Origin: Panopea generosa | Lineage: Eukaryota > Mollusca > Bivalvia > Adapedonta > Hiatellidae | Assembly: GCA_029582155.1 (NCBI GenBank) | Contig: CM055898.1 | Location: 21,174,839-21,238,838 of the forward strand | Length of the DNA stretch: 64,000 nucleotides | Direction of reading: 5' to 3' | Shown here: one piece after another, positions 34,460-44,092 of the stretch | Numbering within the stretch: position 1 is the first letter of the stretch | Layout: each line of letters begins with the position of its first letter | The notes under the pieces: generated by a model | Told to the model about the DNA's origin: nothing | The model's input: the letters and a program-made list of their open reading frames with translations, nothing else | Databases searched by the model: none | Made by a program: the position numbers and the translations under genes

Positions 34460-34465
<6 letters not shown>
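34150..34465 (-). repeat. Inverted single copy of the ~391-bp repeat
   Basis: Read on the minus strand this matches the units at 24120-25125: 'aagacataaatgtacagacc', 'tacggcgagtgcgcctagct', 'acaatgcaaaccatagatac', 'aatatcaaggcctttgccaa' and a late 'ggatccagttaaggattcat' phrase. It is bounded on the plus-strand right by a (TA)n run where the array copies have 'tatatatgg'. Confidence 0.8.

Positions 34466-34501
<36 letters not shown>
34462..34501. repeat. (TA)n microsatellite
   Basis: About 20 TA units, directly abutting the inverted repeat copy. The tandem copies at 24.1-24.9 kb have only 3-4 TA units at the corresponding place, so the run probably expanded after insertion. Confidence 0.9.
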
Positions 34502-34504
<3 letters not shown>

Positions 34505-34509
34505 CGGTA

Positions 34510-35342
34510 TGCTATAGATACGTTGATTTATTCCTATATAAGCATTCCTACAATTCCTTGTGTGTGAAAAGTGCATGTGTGTAACAAATAATATAACTTG
34601 GTCAAGTCTTTAGTATTTATTGACAAAGCAGTGCGAATAGTCCAACACGCTGTCCTACAGACATGTCTTGTACCGTCCTATTTTTTGAAGCAACTCATAA
34701 AATATTTTGTAATATGTAAATATATTTAACAGCGTAAACATTAACGAGAATGCAGATTGTACATTGCAGTTAAAGGGAGTTTTGCATTGTTTTGCATTGT
34801 ATAATGCTATGAATAAATTTAATGGTTCGCATGGATTTTGTCAATGTCAGTTTGAAAAGGAATTGTCTTTTTTTGTTATTGTTATTTTTTATCACTAACT
34901 GCTATAGCAATCATTTGTAATCATAGCAATATGGGATACTGCAGATGCAATGCCATATTACAAAAAGTTTAGATTCTATCTAGATTTTTTGAAGAAAATA
35001 ACTTTGGAAGGTCGGACACTTTTTTTTTACTTCTCAATGGTTTCGGACGGGTGTGGATGGGGCCTATAAACCTACAATCCAACAAAGTTTAAGGGCAAAC
35101 TAACAACTTGTATAAATGTTGGTTAAATTTTAATCAGGTTATCTTGAACCAAAGGTTAAAAACACTTATATAAATGACATCTGGCATTTAAATATTAGTT
35201 ATTTTAAGACGTAGGATAAAGATAACCAATCGTTAAAGTTAAACCAGCGTTTTATATGAAATTATTCCACAGTTATACAGTCGGGGGGAAATGAAATAGC
35301 ATTGTACCTACTTCCGACTTGTACTTCTAAATGTGAATGAGA
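34510..35342. other. Non-coding, nothing recognised
   Basis: No gene or repeat recognised. Confidence 0.4.
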
Positions 35343-35540
35343 ACCTGCTTGGGTAGCGCAATGGTAGCGTACATGCTTGTCAATTCAGAGGTCCCGGATT
35401 CGATTCCCGACGGGCATGTTCTTTGTGACAAAATGTTCTCCGCTTCTGTACTGAATTCCTGGAAAATCGTTAGGATACCTGACCGTCATTATATAACTGA
35501 AAACTGTTGAAGTGGCATTAAACCCATTACACTCAATCAA
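35343..35540 (+). mobile_element. tRNA-derived SINE with a different head, shared tail
   Basis: The head 'cttgggtagcgcaatggtag' (A box) and 'cccggattcgattcccgac' (B box, 35393-35411) is well preserved and of a Gly/Asp/Val-like type, unlike the Ser/Leu-type heads at 5.9 and 17.6 kb. The end reads 'gtcattatataactga', 'actgttgaagtggcattaaa', which parallels 'catatataacctga..tgttgaaaatggcgttaaa' in those copies. This suggests a shared LINE-recognised 3' tail joined to different tRNA heads. Tail similarity covers about 45 bp and is judged by eye. Confidence 0.7.
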
Positions 35541-36432
35541 CTTATATATAAGGTTATAAAGAACCGGTTAAAAGGAAATCTCAGATACAGGCAGGTTTTT
35601 GTTAAATAAATTTGCGTTTATATATATACTGTTTTAAGTATAGAACTTTAATAGATACTTAAGCTGCAGGCAATATATTTAGAAGCTATCCAAGGACAGA
35701 ACAATTACTGCACAGTTTGGTGTAATTTAATACAATGGAATTACAGCCAGTCTTCCTCGTTACAGAGATGACTGAAATCACTAGGACACATCTGATAAGT
35801 TGCAATATGTTTTGCTCCTGCAACATCGTAGGGCTTATCCTTAACGGTGTAGCTGCAAGATACATAAAACACTGTATATGGCACACTGTACATGCCCTCC
35901 CTCAACACACACATTCACACCGGCGTAGCTACACGAAGACACTGCAGACTAAGACCTACACTTTTCCGCAGAAAAATAAAAGTAATTGATATATGTTTTT
36001 ACATACAAAAATACACACAAAGTCCCCGATAATGCACCATTGGTTATTTACATTTTAAACACAATATGGCACAGAGTACCTCAGAGCCCCCATCAAAATG
36101 TCTAGTCCTGCAGGTTTACTTTGACCAAGCTACGCCACTGCCATACAAACACCAACTTCCCAAATCTGCACACGCTCCTCTACGTCTTGACTCGTAGTAC
36201 TGGGAGTGAAACTCGAATCAGATATACTTTTTAATACATCTTATAATTTAGTCTTAAGTTTCTTGCGTGTCTGCATGTTTGTTTCCTTAATAAAAGCGTT
36301 TTAAATTAAAAAAAAAAGCTATTAGAGTAAATTCTAATCATACCAACCCCCGTTAAACTCACTAGAATGCATGTTTTGATCTCGCAGTGTACTAGGTTTA
36401 ATACTCGATGGAGATTCGCTTTTAAATACAAC

Positions 36433-36468
<36 letters not shown>

Positions 36469-36846
36469 CGTGTGTGTGTGCGTGTGTGCGTGCGTACGCG
36501 CGTGTGTGTGTGTTTAAATAATAACGCTAAAAAGTAAAGAAAAACATTGGCGTAGATAACAACCATATTTTCGAAGAAATAAGTAGAATGTAGCTGTTAC
36601 AGATGTTCCCTCGGAAAAGTGCGCATGCGTTAACTAAGGAAAAAAAGTTTTTAAATGTCGTAATAATTTACACTATCAATACCTTCTTTAAGCGTTGTAT
36701 GTATATGTTTATAAAACATTTGTTTTTGACAAAGATTTTAAGTAATTTGAAACACTAACACAGCTGCATTTATGCTACGTAACTTTATTTTACGGCAACC
36801 GCAAATGGTTCGACAACGTAAACATTGACACCATACAGTGTCAGCA
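35541..36846. other. Non-coding with a (TG)n run
   Basis: Open frames on both strands at 35686-35989 are shadows of the same AT-poor patch and show no motif. The only organised feature is the TG tract at 36434-36513. Confidence 0.4.
36434..36513. repeat. (TG)n microsatellite
   Basis: An imperfect TG tract is broken by 'tgtatgcg' and a CG-containing patch ('gcgtacgcgcg' near 36489). Alternating purine-pyrimidine over about 80 bp could adopt Z-DNA in principle. The His/Thr-rich minus-strand frame across it is an artefact. Confidence 0.93.
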
Positions 36847-36985
36847 GGGCTGCGTTCAGCACCATGAAACAGCAAACACGTTTAATGCCTGGTTCCCTAA
36901 AAATAGACATGGACTGCTAATGTGAGGTTAGGCCAGTGTCCAAGAAAATATGTTATCAAACGTTTGACCGAACTGAACGCAGCCC
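36847..36985. mobile_element. MITE-like element with 13-bp terminal inverted repeats
   Basis: GGGCTGCGTTCAG at 36847-36859 is answered by its exact complement at 36973-36985, giving a 139-bp unit. Inside, 'aaacacgttta' and 'aaacgtttgacc' extend the inverted symmetry imperfectly. No convincing target-site duplication was found, so the superfamily is open. It abuts the first recognisable Mutator-like coding exon, and an ATG inside it is in frame with that exon. Confidence 0.6.
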
Positions 36986-37202
36986 AGAAGACGAAAGTGG
37001 AGTTGGGTGTTCTGGCAGAAGGACTCCGACAGTGTCAAGGCTGTCAGCAACCTCTACACCTACACAACTGTATCGGTATTACAAAAAAACATTGGATTGG
37101 CAGCCTCTTTAAAAAAATGTATGTTCTTGTAGATTCACAAACACGATTCACAGTAAAAAAAACACGAAAAGGTTTTCGACATGAACACAAACCTTGGAAA
37201 TG
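36986..37202 (+). pseudogene. Mutator-like gene, N-terminal exon
   Basis: The coding stretch reads 'KVELGVLAEGLRQCQGCQQP' and 'LHLHNCIGI', where C-x2-C then 'PLxLxxCIGE' is the conserved start of the Mutator-like domain in this family. The following 'GSLF' fits 'GLGSLL'. The exon ends 'PWK' plus two bases at 37202, followed by a strong donor 'GTAAGTAT'. No stop interrupts it. The second Cys pair normally following 'LFIxCxxC' is replaced here by 'MYVLVDS', so it may be degenerate. Upstream coding is fused to the MITE-like element, so the true 5' boundary is unknown. Confidence 0.72.
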
Positions 37203-37640
37203 GTAAGTATTTCATGTATTTTTACATTGTTCCGAGTTGATTGAACTAATAAGTGTAAAACCTATACTAAGGTCGAAACAAATGAGGATCGGTTGGTCGG
37301 AAATAGTTTTATTTTATTTTAGATTTTATGTTAAAAAAAACACTTTCAGGTTATGTAGAAAATAGGGTCTGTCGGGTTTTCGGAAACACAGGTATTTTTA
37401 GGCCTAAATATAGACCATAGCAAGCTAAATAAACACAAAGTTAACTCTTGTAACTTTGAGTATTAAATTGTAAAAACTAAAGGAATACAATAATAAAAAT
37501 GTCTTGTATTTTAAAATTTCTGCGTAGTAAACAAATATACCAATATGGCTGACGAATGATTTAGGATTGTCAGGCCACATTTCATTTAGGAAAATGTAGA
37601 AAATCTGTAACTGTAAATGGAACATTATTCTTATTAATGT

Positions 37641-37852
37641 ATTTATTGGGATTAAACATCATTTTCAACACATGTATGACATGTTATATATGGCATATCA
37701 AGATTAATTGTTAGAGGAAGACCTCAGACATTCGCAAGTAACTGGCAAACTTTCTCTCTTAAAGTTTTTGGACCAAGGTGGGTTCGAACTCAAAATCTCA
37801 GTGCCGATAATAAGACAACAACGTCTTAGACCAATTGGCTACGAGGATTCCA
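37641..37852 (-). mobile_element. tRNA-derived SINE, copy 3, inside a Mutator intron
   Basis: Read on the minus strand: A box 'aattggtctaagacg', B box 'tgagttcgaacccacc', body 'agaaagtttgccagttactt' and 'gcgaatgtctgaggtcttcc', tail 'gccatatataacatg' and 'tgttgaaaatgatgtttaat'. This is the same family and order as the copy at 17.6 kb. It sits antisense in the intron between the first two recognised exons, a position compatible with continued splicing. Confidence 0.78.
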
Positions 37853-38884
37853 TATACTGATTTATTCAGAATCCATACTCTTCAGCTACAGTGATACATA
37901 TATAAACTTTACATTATATCTCTGTGACATTAATAAACTTTTTGTTTCATAATAATAATAGCAAACAATATAATATATATATATATATATAATTATTATT
38001 ATATTAAAAACAAGTTTGATTTCTGTAATTCAGGATTAAAAACTCTTGAGATGCGATTGAAGGTGTTGCGGATCAATCTGTATCAAATATTTTAGAGAAA
38101 AAAGCTTCCCTTGAGAAGTAACTTTTCATAGACTTGGTATCATACTTGGACTAGAGGTTTGGTTCTATGTTCAAACAATATAATAACAAAAATGGAACAA
38201 ATAGTATGAATGGAAAAAATCAATGTGTGATTGTCAGACAAAAATATGGGGCAAACAAAAGTTAAAATGTAGTGTTGACCAAACGCACATCATATCACTA
38301 CAGATGTGTAAATTCTCACTCCAGGCTAAATGTGTTGAATGTAAATTCATGGCATATACATCTATACTGCGGTTTAAATTTTCTATAGCAGTTACCAGGT
38401 TGATGCAACACTCTCATAAATGAGTTTGTACAATGCCACTGGTGACTGTCTTTAACTTCTTTGTTTATAAGCATATTGTAATTTTGATATAATCAGGAAT
38501 TGTTGATTACAATATAATGACATAGTATACACATAACCAAGATCCTGTTAAGGCCTTTGTCACATTTTTACGCCTTGAATGTAATATATTGCAGAACTAA
38601 GAGTGGGACGGGGAGAAATATGTTTTGATAAAAGAAACACTGTACGACTTGTTTCATGATGTACATGATATTTAGATTTATACTCGCTATTGTAAATGGT
38701 TAAATTTATGTCAATTGTGTTTAAAGTTAAATATAAGTTTCATTTTATAAGTATAAACAAACCAATGCATTTTAAATTTTGACAGTCTTGCAACTTGTGT
38801 GTAGACATGAAAAAATTGTTATCCCTGCATGACAAAAGTAAAATTCATAATCTCTATTCAATAGTGAATATATATTTTTTTCAG

Positions 38885-38967
38885 TGTATATAACAATAAA
38901 ATTGAAGTAAGTGTTGATGCTGGCTGGCAAAAGAGAGGGTGTGGCAAATCTTATGATAGTCTTTCAG
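38885..38967 (+). pseudogene. Mutator-like gene, transposase-core exon
   Basis: Preceded by the acceptor 'atatatttttttcag' and followed by a donor 'GTAATC'. Joined to the previous exon, the split codon TG|T gives Cys and the frame reads 'VYNNKIEVSVDAGWQKRG' then 'CGKSYDSLSG'. 'VSxDxGWQKRGSGxSYDSLSG' is a hallmark string of these Mutator-like proteins and includes an Asp expected to be one of the catalytic acids. No stop or frameshift is present in this exon, which is strong evidence for a genuine exon and intron structure. Confidence 0.82.
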
Positions 38968-39404
38968 GTAATCTTTTTAGTTTGTTTTCAATGACAAGAA
39001 GAATTTTAATAGTTTAACACGTCATGTCGATATGTACTTGTAAAGTTGGATAATCAGTTTAATCTACACTATTATAAAGCTTCTTTGAATCAAGCTTTTT
39101 CATTTATACTGTGGTCCCTTCAAATTTATTAACAATATTCGGACATGTCACAACATTCAGATATAATTGTTTTCCTAGCTATTACTTGCATTTCTCTTTC
39201 AGATATGACTTCTCAATGAATGTTCTTGTAGAATGTCTCTGGCAATATTATGAACTGATTAAATCAGAGTTTTGGCCCTTGAAAAGTAAGAATTTTTCCA
39301 ATTAGTTGATATGTGCATTTTAGCATTGACAGTTTTAATTTGGTCTTATCAAAACTTATACACTGTAGTTAATATATAACCGCATTGTCTAAGAAAGAAT
39401 ACTG

Positions 39405-39770
39405 AACCGGCCAAATTTCTCTACCACCCCTTGTTGGAATTTTATGATTTTTCACAAAGTAATGGCGCTTTGATTCTGTCTGTAACTAAATTATTTGTCA
39501 CGCTATTTCTCTATTATCCGACATTAGAATTTTATGAAGTTTGCATAACCACAAAGTGGAGATGCGCATATAGTCTTTGTGTTCCGGTTCGATGATTTTT
39601 CTCACAGTTCTTTCCCTTTCATTCTGTATGTGATCAAATTCTTGTCCGCGCTATTTCTTTTCAACCTATAGTTTGAATTTTGTGAAACTTTGTAGGATGC
39701 ATCACTACCAAGTGCAGATACTCTTATTGTCTTTGTGTTCCGGTTTTGTTAAAAATTGATATATTTGACC
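39405..39770 (+). repeat. Two tandem ~170-bp repeat units in a Mutator intron
   Basis: Two units share 'gctatttct', 'gaattttatgaa' or 'gaattttgtgaaa', 'aagtg[gc]agat' and 'gtctttgtgttccggtt' (first at about 39500-39592, second at about 39645-39750), with a partial unit before them. From memory this is a widespread bivalve repeat. Confidence 0.6.
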
Positions 39771-39879
39771 TTCAGTGTACTTTAGTTTAAATAATACCAT
39801 AAGACTTAAGAGAACATTTTGCAAATTTACTATTGTTTAGTTTTAAGTAAGTTAATGTAAAGTAATATTTTGTAAATTG

Positions 39880-40665
39880 AAGACACTGCACCATGATTGG
39901 TACAAAGACTGGTAATGTTGTCAGTTATAATGCTGTCAGAAGCAAAACATGCTGAGTATGTGCAGAGAGCGAAAAGCAAGGAGTAGCTGCCACAACAAAT
40001 GATTGCCGGAAAAACTGGGATGGGTCTGCAAAGGCGACGGAAGCAGATATGGTGACAAATATGGTGCAAACCGTTATCTCAAAAGGTTTACAAACAAGGG
40101 ATATCATAGGTGATGAGGATACTGCTGTAATTGCTAAGATAAGGTCTACTATCAGCAAAAACATTACAAAGAAATCTGACAAAAATCACTGAGCAATACA
40201 CTGTATAATTTACAAAAGGATCACAAATCATTATCTTTTAAAGTAATAAGATATTTCATCAAATGCTTTAATTTAATGTTGGAGCAAAGAAATGGTAATC
40301 CAGATGGTATTCGGAAAGGTTTAAGCGCTTTAGGGAAGCACCCTTACGGTGATCATTCAGACTGTGATAATACATGGTGCAAACATAAAGACAACCAAGG
40401 TGTCGAATATACATCATTGCCATATGGTAAATTATTGACTGATGGCAGGTAACAGAATCAAATACAACAGCTATTTAACAGTTACATAAAGCATTCTGAA
40501 AAAGTAAGTAATCTTGGAAGCATCCAAAGCAATGAAAGTTAAAATAAGACAATTGCTTCAAAAGCCCCAAAATTCTTAAACTTGTCTGGCTCAGCAAATC
40601 TTAACTACAAGGTATCTGCAAGTGTGTCGCAAAATATATTTATTGCATGTAAAAAACAGTTACAG
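39880..40665 (+). pseudogene. Mutator-like gene, long middle exon with stops
   Basis: From 'HCTMIGTKTGNVVSYNAVRS' the frame meets a stop at 39953-39955, then continues 'ATTNDCRKNWDGSAKATEAD' and 'IIGDEDTAVIAKIRSTISKN'. Both are typical of the family ('xHDCRKNWxGSSKxMEP', 'DDDSTTxAKI'). A stop after 'SDKNH' is followed by a shifted frame: 'NLQKDHKSLSFKVIRYFIKC', 'GNPDGIRKGLSALGKHPYGD', 'LPYGKLLTDGR'. Two further stops follow, then 'NKTIASKAPKFLNLSGSANL' and 'NYKVSASVSQN'. At least four stops and one frameshift are present. Acid residues of the transposase core beyond the GW exon are probably in this exon but cannot be assigned safely. Confidence 0.8.
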
Positions 40666-41161
40666 TTGAGAAGATTTGGCTCTTCTTGTCGAAAAGCTGG
40701 CCTCAGTTCAACGTTAAGATTTTGTTATAGTTGGTTTTCTTTGGTATGGCCTTTCCGATTTTAATTCAAATTTTTGATTTGGGTTGTACCATGAAAATAT
40801 TACACTGTATTTTAATAATGAACTTGACCTCCATATATAACTAGCATTTAAAAACAAATAATTTATAGTCTTAACTTTATGAAACAGAAATAAATAGAAT
40901 ATTTAAAATGTAAAACAGTGATAAAAATGTAAATTTTAAAACTATGAACAATAAATTACGTATTGCTAATGAGCATTGTTTATTTTAATCAATACTTTAA
41001 TTCAAAATGTTAACTTTGAATATAACCGATTCTGACGTTAAAGAAAAATCTGATACCTGTTTTTAATGTGCATGAGTTAATGTTAAATAAGTTAGTATTT
41101 GTCTACTTTAATAGTATACATTAACAAGTGTTAAAGTCTCATCATTTACTATTCCTTTTAG

Positions 41162-41301
41162 GTAAACAGGAAAATTGGAATTTCTCCAGGAGTGTATACT
41201 TCCAAATTCTGCATTTTGAAAGATATGCAAAGTCGTTAAAGGAAAGCTTTGTCAATCACAAGGCAAGCTAAACACAGAATAATAATTCTCAAACAAAAAA
41301 G
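41162..41301 (+). pseudogene. Mutator-like gene, basic linker exon
   Basis: The acceptor 'ttccttttag' precedes 'VNRKIGISPGVYTSKF' and 'LKDMQSR', then one in-frame stop and 'RKALSITRQAKHRIIILKQ'. The exon ends 'AAG|GTATGT', a good donor. 'VNExAGLSPGxxT' and a Lys/Arg-rich 'RxxKLRRxxLKxxR' are what follow the transposase part in these proteins. A single TAA is the only lesion seen. Confidence 0.7.
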
Positions 41302-41394
41302 GTATGTTTTGGTTGTTTTTCCATATTTTGGCATTCTGCTAGCTAAAGGTTTATTAAAATTCTATAAGTGCAAGTTAAGACAACATTTTACTTG

Positions 41395-41936
41395 GTCACA
41401 ATATTAAATCTTTTTGACTGTCATCTGCTTATTAAATCATTATTCTCTGTGGAAAATTTGATATGTTTAATAATGTAGTATTGGGTTTTGTTGACACAAT
41501 TTATCTTTTCAGACAAATACATCCTGGCAGATTGTTTTATTCACAAACAGAATTAGTTAGATATATTTTGGAAATTGAGCACAATGCTCATAATGCAATG
41601 GAGGATGTGACAGTTTTACAACAACTGATAAACTGTATTAACATACCAATGAGGTATTATTTGAAAGCATCTTTCTTGTGTTATTATTGTTTATCAGTGA
41701 ACAATTATTCAAACGTTATTAGAACAAAATTCCTATCATTGACAACTTTGGTACAGGCAATGGTTTTAAGCTCTGGAATGGCTTACAAAGAGGTGGGAAG
41801 TAGTTTGGCTTTGAAACAACTAGTACTTGCATTTACTAGGGATGGTCATGACGGAATAGGAAAATTTTTTTTCAGAACTAGTAGGCATATCTGTAAGGGT
41901 GACAAAATCTCAAAAAAAAATTAATTCTGTGTCAGA
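41395..41936 (+). pseudogene. DEDDh 3'-5' exonuclease domain, partial
   Basis: 'HNIKSF' followed after a T-run frameshift by 'DCHLLIKSLF' is the ExoII block (H-N-x3-F-D). After a second frame change the 153-residue frame 41463-41921 reads 'VLGFVDTIYLFRQIHPGR', then 'SYSQ'-like 'FYSQTELVRYI', then 'HNAHNAMEDVTVLQQLI', the ExoIII block with His and Asp of the DEDDh class. The tail 'GMAYKEVGSSLALKQLVLAF' and 'RDGHDGI' matches the C-terminal region of PML-like or uncharacterised bivalve exonuclease proteins. The ExoI D-x-E block should lie upstream and was not found, so it is missing or in an unrecognised exon. Family function is trimming of 3' ends of DNA or RNA. Confidence 0.78.
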
Positions 41937-42239
41937 TTATTTAGCTGGCAAATACAGTTGAATATACATTTCTGAACTTATGTGATAGTAAATGTATGCA
42001 TGATATTAATGTATTGCTATCTTAACTATAAGTTGACTTGTTTGGACAGAATGTATCAATAATTGAGATAATAGAACACGGACAGTATCGTCTTTTTTTT
42101 ATGTACTGCTTTACTTTTCTCAATTTTTTTTTCAAATTAATTTCATATTTTTGTGCATATTTTAATTGAATCTTGGATATAAATTAAATTGTATATAAAA
42201 TCTCAGATTAGTTTAAAATCAAGGGAGATTTGCATTCAT

Positions 42240-42425
42240 CTGTCATATAGAGTGATAAAGGCCTTCATGGGCATATTGTTTGAAATCAGAGGAGCTTGTC
42301 TGAGTCATCATTGGCCTAATATTTACTAGTCAAGTTTCACCATTGTGATAAAATTAAGAAAAAAATATTAAATTTTTTGCATAGTGCTGAAAACAGTAAA
42401 TATAATATTTTTTATAGTCTCGTTA
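42240..42425 (+). repeat. Local direct repeat, copy A
   Basis: Shares with 43327-43505, in order, 'ctgtca..tagagtgata', 'cagaggagcttg', 'ttggcc[tc]aat.ttta', 'caagtttcaccattgtgata', 'ttgcatagtgctgaaaacagt' and 'tataatatttttta'. The copies are about 1.09 kb apart in the same orientation. Confidence 0.75.
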
Positions 42426-42944
42426 CATTTATCACATAAATAACGGTGCAGGAGTGTAATAAACACACAGCATATTTTGTATATTAACCTTGTGTTATAC
42501 CGCTCTGATTAATTGTTTCTTTTTTTTCCATATAACTCGGCTCTTGTATGTAAAATGCAAAACCACTTTCCAACTTGCCGGAATATACAAATGACGTGAA
42601 TTTGTCATGGTTAATTTAAGACGTTACATTATACAATGTGTTTGTGAAACTTATTTTCCTGAAAAATCTGATAAAATAAATCTTACATTCGTGATCTTTT
42701 TTAATTGGCATAAAAAATGATATTGTATATGTTTGCCAAATTTAATAATAAATGAGCATGTAAAATCCTCTATTTATCTAGATTAATAATTTTTATTAAA
42801 GAAATATATAACTCTTTCTTTGATTTTTCAGTGGGTGGGGTATTTTGACCCCTTGAATTTCAAACATTAGGTCTGAGATTTAAAGATTTTTATATTGTAA
42901 TGTATAATTTTGCTACAAATTGGTTTGTTGGAACTGTTTAATTA

Positions 42945-43505
42945 ATAGACCTGGCAAAATGTCTTCACTATGATGATATGGAGAAATATACAATGAAAAA
43001 AAGGCATTAAATTATTATTATCGTTTGTAAATACATACATCTAAACGTACGAATCTTCTGTTTCTGTTACAAGCTTTTAACAATCTTGTTTTGTCAATTT
43101 GACACAAATATGAAAAAAATATTTTTATTCTAAAATACAGTTATTATTACATACATGAAAATACTGAGTCCACATATTTTGATCTAAAAAAAAGTGTGCG
43201 GGGTAATACATATTGTTCTGTGCAAAGAACAATTAAATTGAAAATATAATTTTTAAGGCATACATTTTGTATGCCTTAAAAATTATATTTTCAATTTCTA
43301 TAGTTTAATATTTATAACCATGCAAACTGTCAAGTAGAGTGATACAAGCCCTTATTTGTATTTTTGTTAAAACAGAGGAGCTTGACAGCCAAATTTGGCC
43401 CAATGTTTATTAAGCAAGTTTTACCACTGTGATAATTAAAGTAAATTAAAAAAAAATGTTTTGCATAGAGTTTGAAACAGTTAATATAGTATTTTATATT
43501 GTATT
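42945..43505 (+). repeat. Local repeat, copy B (contains the hairpin)
   Basis: The right half (43327-43505) duplicates 42240-42425. The left half (42945-43325) resembles 46800-47110: 'aaatatacaatga', 'gcattaaatt', 'ttgacacaaatatgaaaaaa' and 'ctatagtttaatatttataa' correspond to phrases there. The LINE at 43573-46790 therefore lies between members of one local repeat family. Confidence 0.6.
43235..43297. repeat. Perfect 29-bp hairpin, 5-bp loop
   Basis: 43235-43263 and 43269-43297 are exact reverse complements; the loop is ATTTT. The arm includes 'ttttaaggcatac'. It lies inside the local repeat, and the related copy at 46800-47110 has 'aaaataatattttct' where one arm would be, without the partner arm. 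Confidence 0.95.
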
Positions 43506-43572
43506 TTTATCATTTATAAATATTGGTAATGTTCTGTTTATAAAAAAACACATTCTCTAATTTTTCAGTCTT

Positions 43573-44092
43573 GATGATCATAAAAATTCAAACGTATTTA
43601 AAATTGAAGGATATCAAATGCCATTTAGAAAAGATAATATGTTAAATGCTGGTTGAGGTATTATAGTGTATGTAAAAAATGGAATTCGAGTTAATCGTAT
43701 AAAATATTTAGAAACAAATGATATATCATGTTTATGATTGGAAATTTTACCCGAAAGGGGGAAATCATTCATTGTAGGCACACTTTACCGTCCCCAAGAT
43801 TCTAGAATTGAATGGAATGATAGATTTGAAGGTCTTGATGATTATACAACAAAGGACAATAATGAAATCATTATATTAGGCGATATTTATAAAAAATCTT
43901 TTGAATACTGTTATAAACAATGATTGGAGTAATTTTGTTTCTTCTCTTGGTTTAAGTCAATTAGTTTTACCCCCAACTAGGAAAATTGCCCAATCAAGTA
44001 CACTTATTGATCATATTTATAGTAACCGGGAAGATAATATTTCGAACGTTTTTGTTAAAAAAATATCTAAAAGTGATCACTACGCGATATAG
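43573..44092 (+). pseudogene. LINE endonuclease, partial
   Basis: The region starts at 'DDHKNSNVFKIEGYQMP' (about 43573) and continues 'GIIVYVKNGI', 'VGTLYRPQDSRI', 'IIILGDIY' (the GDFN block, here G-D-I-Y, so Asn is lost), 'LVLPPTRKIAQSSTLIDHIY' (T-x-I-D-x-I block) and 'KISKSDHYAI' (S-D-H, intact). The N-terminal catalytic blocks before 43573 are absent. Stops occur at about 43656 and 43735, and a frame change at about 43900. Confidence 0.82.

Larger units (their letters stand above)
36986..41936 (+). pseudogene. Mutator-like transposase gene with DEDDh exonuclease, decayed
   Basis: At least four coding blocks on the + strand match, from memory, a family of bivalve/cnidarian proteins that contain a Mutator-like transposase domain; many of the bivalve ones are multi-exon. 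The blocks are an N-terminal Cys-rich region, 'VSVDAGWQKRG' (transposase core), the 'ATTNDCRKNWDGS...' middle, and a basic linker. They are followed by a 3'-5' exonuclease domain. In-frame stops in the middle block and frameshifts mark it as a pseudogene, or possibly a recently dead gene copy, since one intron junction is still phase-correct. A host SINE, dispersed repeats and possibly a MITE lie in or beside the introns. Whether the exonuclease was part of the same protein is inference from order and orientation. Confidence 0.75.

Noticed and set aside
35343..35415. Functional tRNA gene
   Set aside because: Anticodon stem not paired, and a SINE body and tail follow directly.
36306..36566. 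His/Thr-rich minus-strand frame
   Set aside because: Runs through the TG microsatellite.
37975..37992. Regulatory TATA box at an (AT)n run
   Set aside because: A simple AT run inside an intron of a pseudogene, with no start-site evidence.
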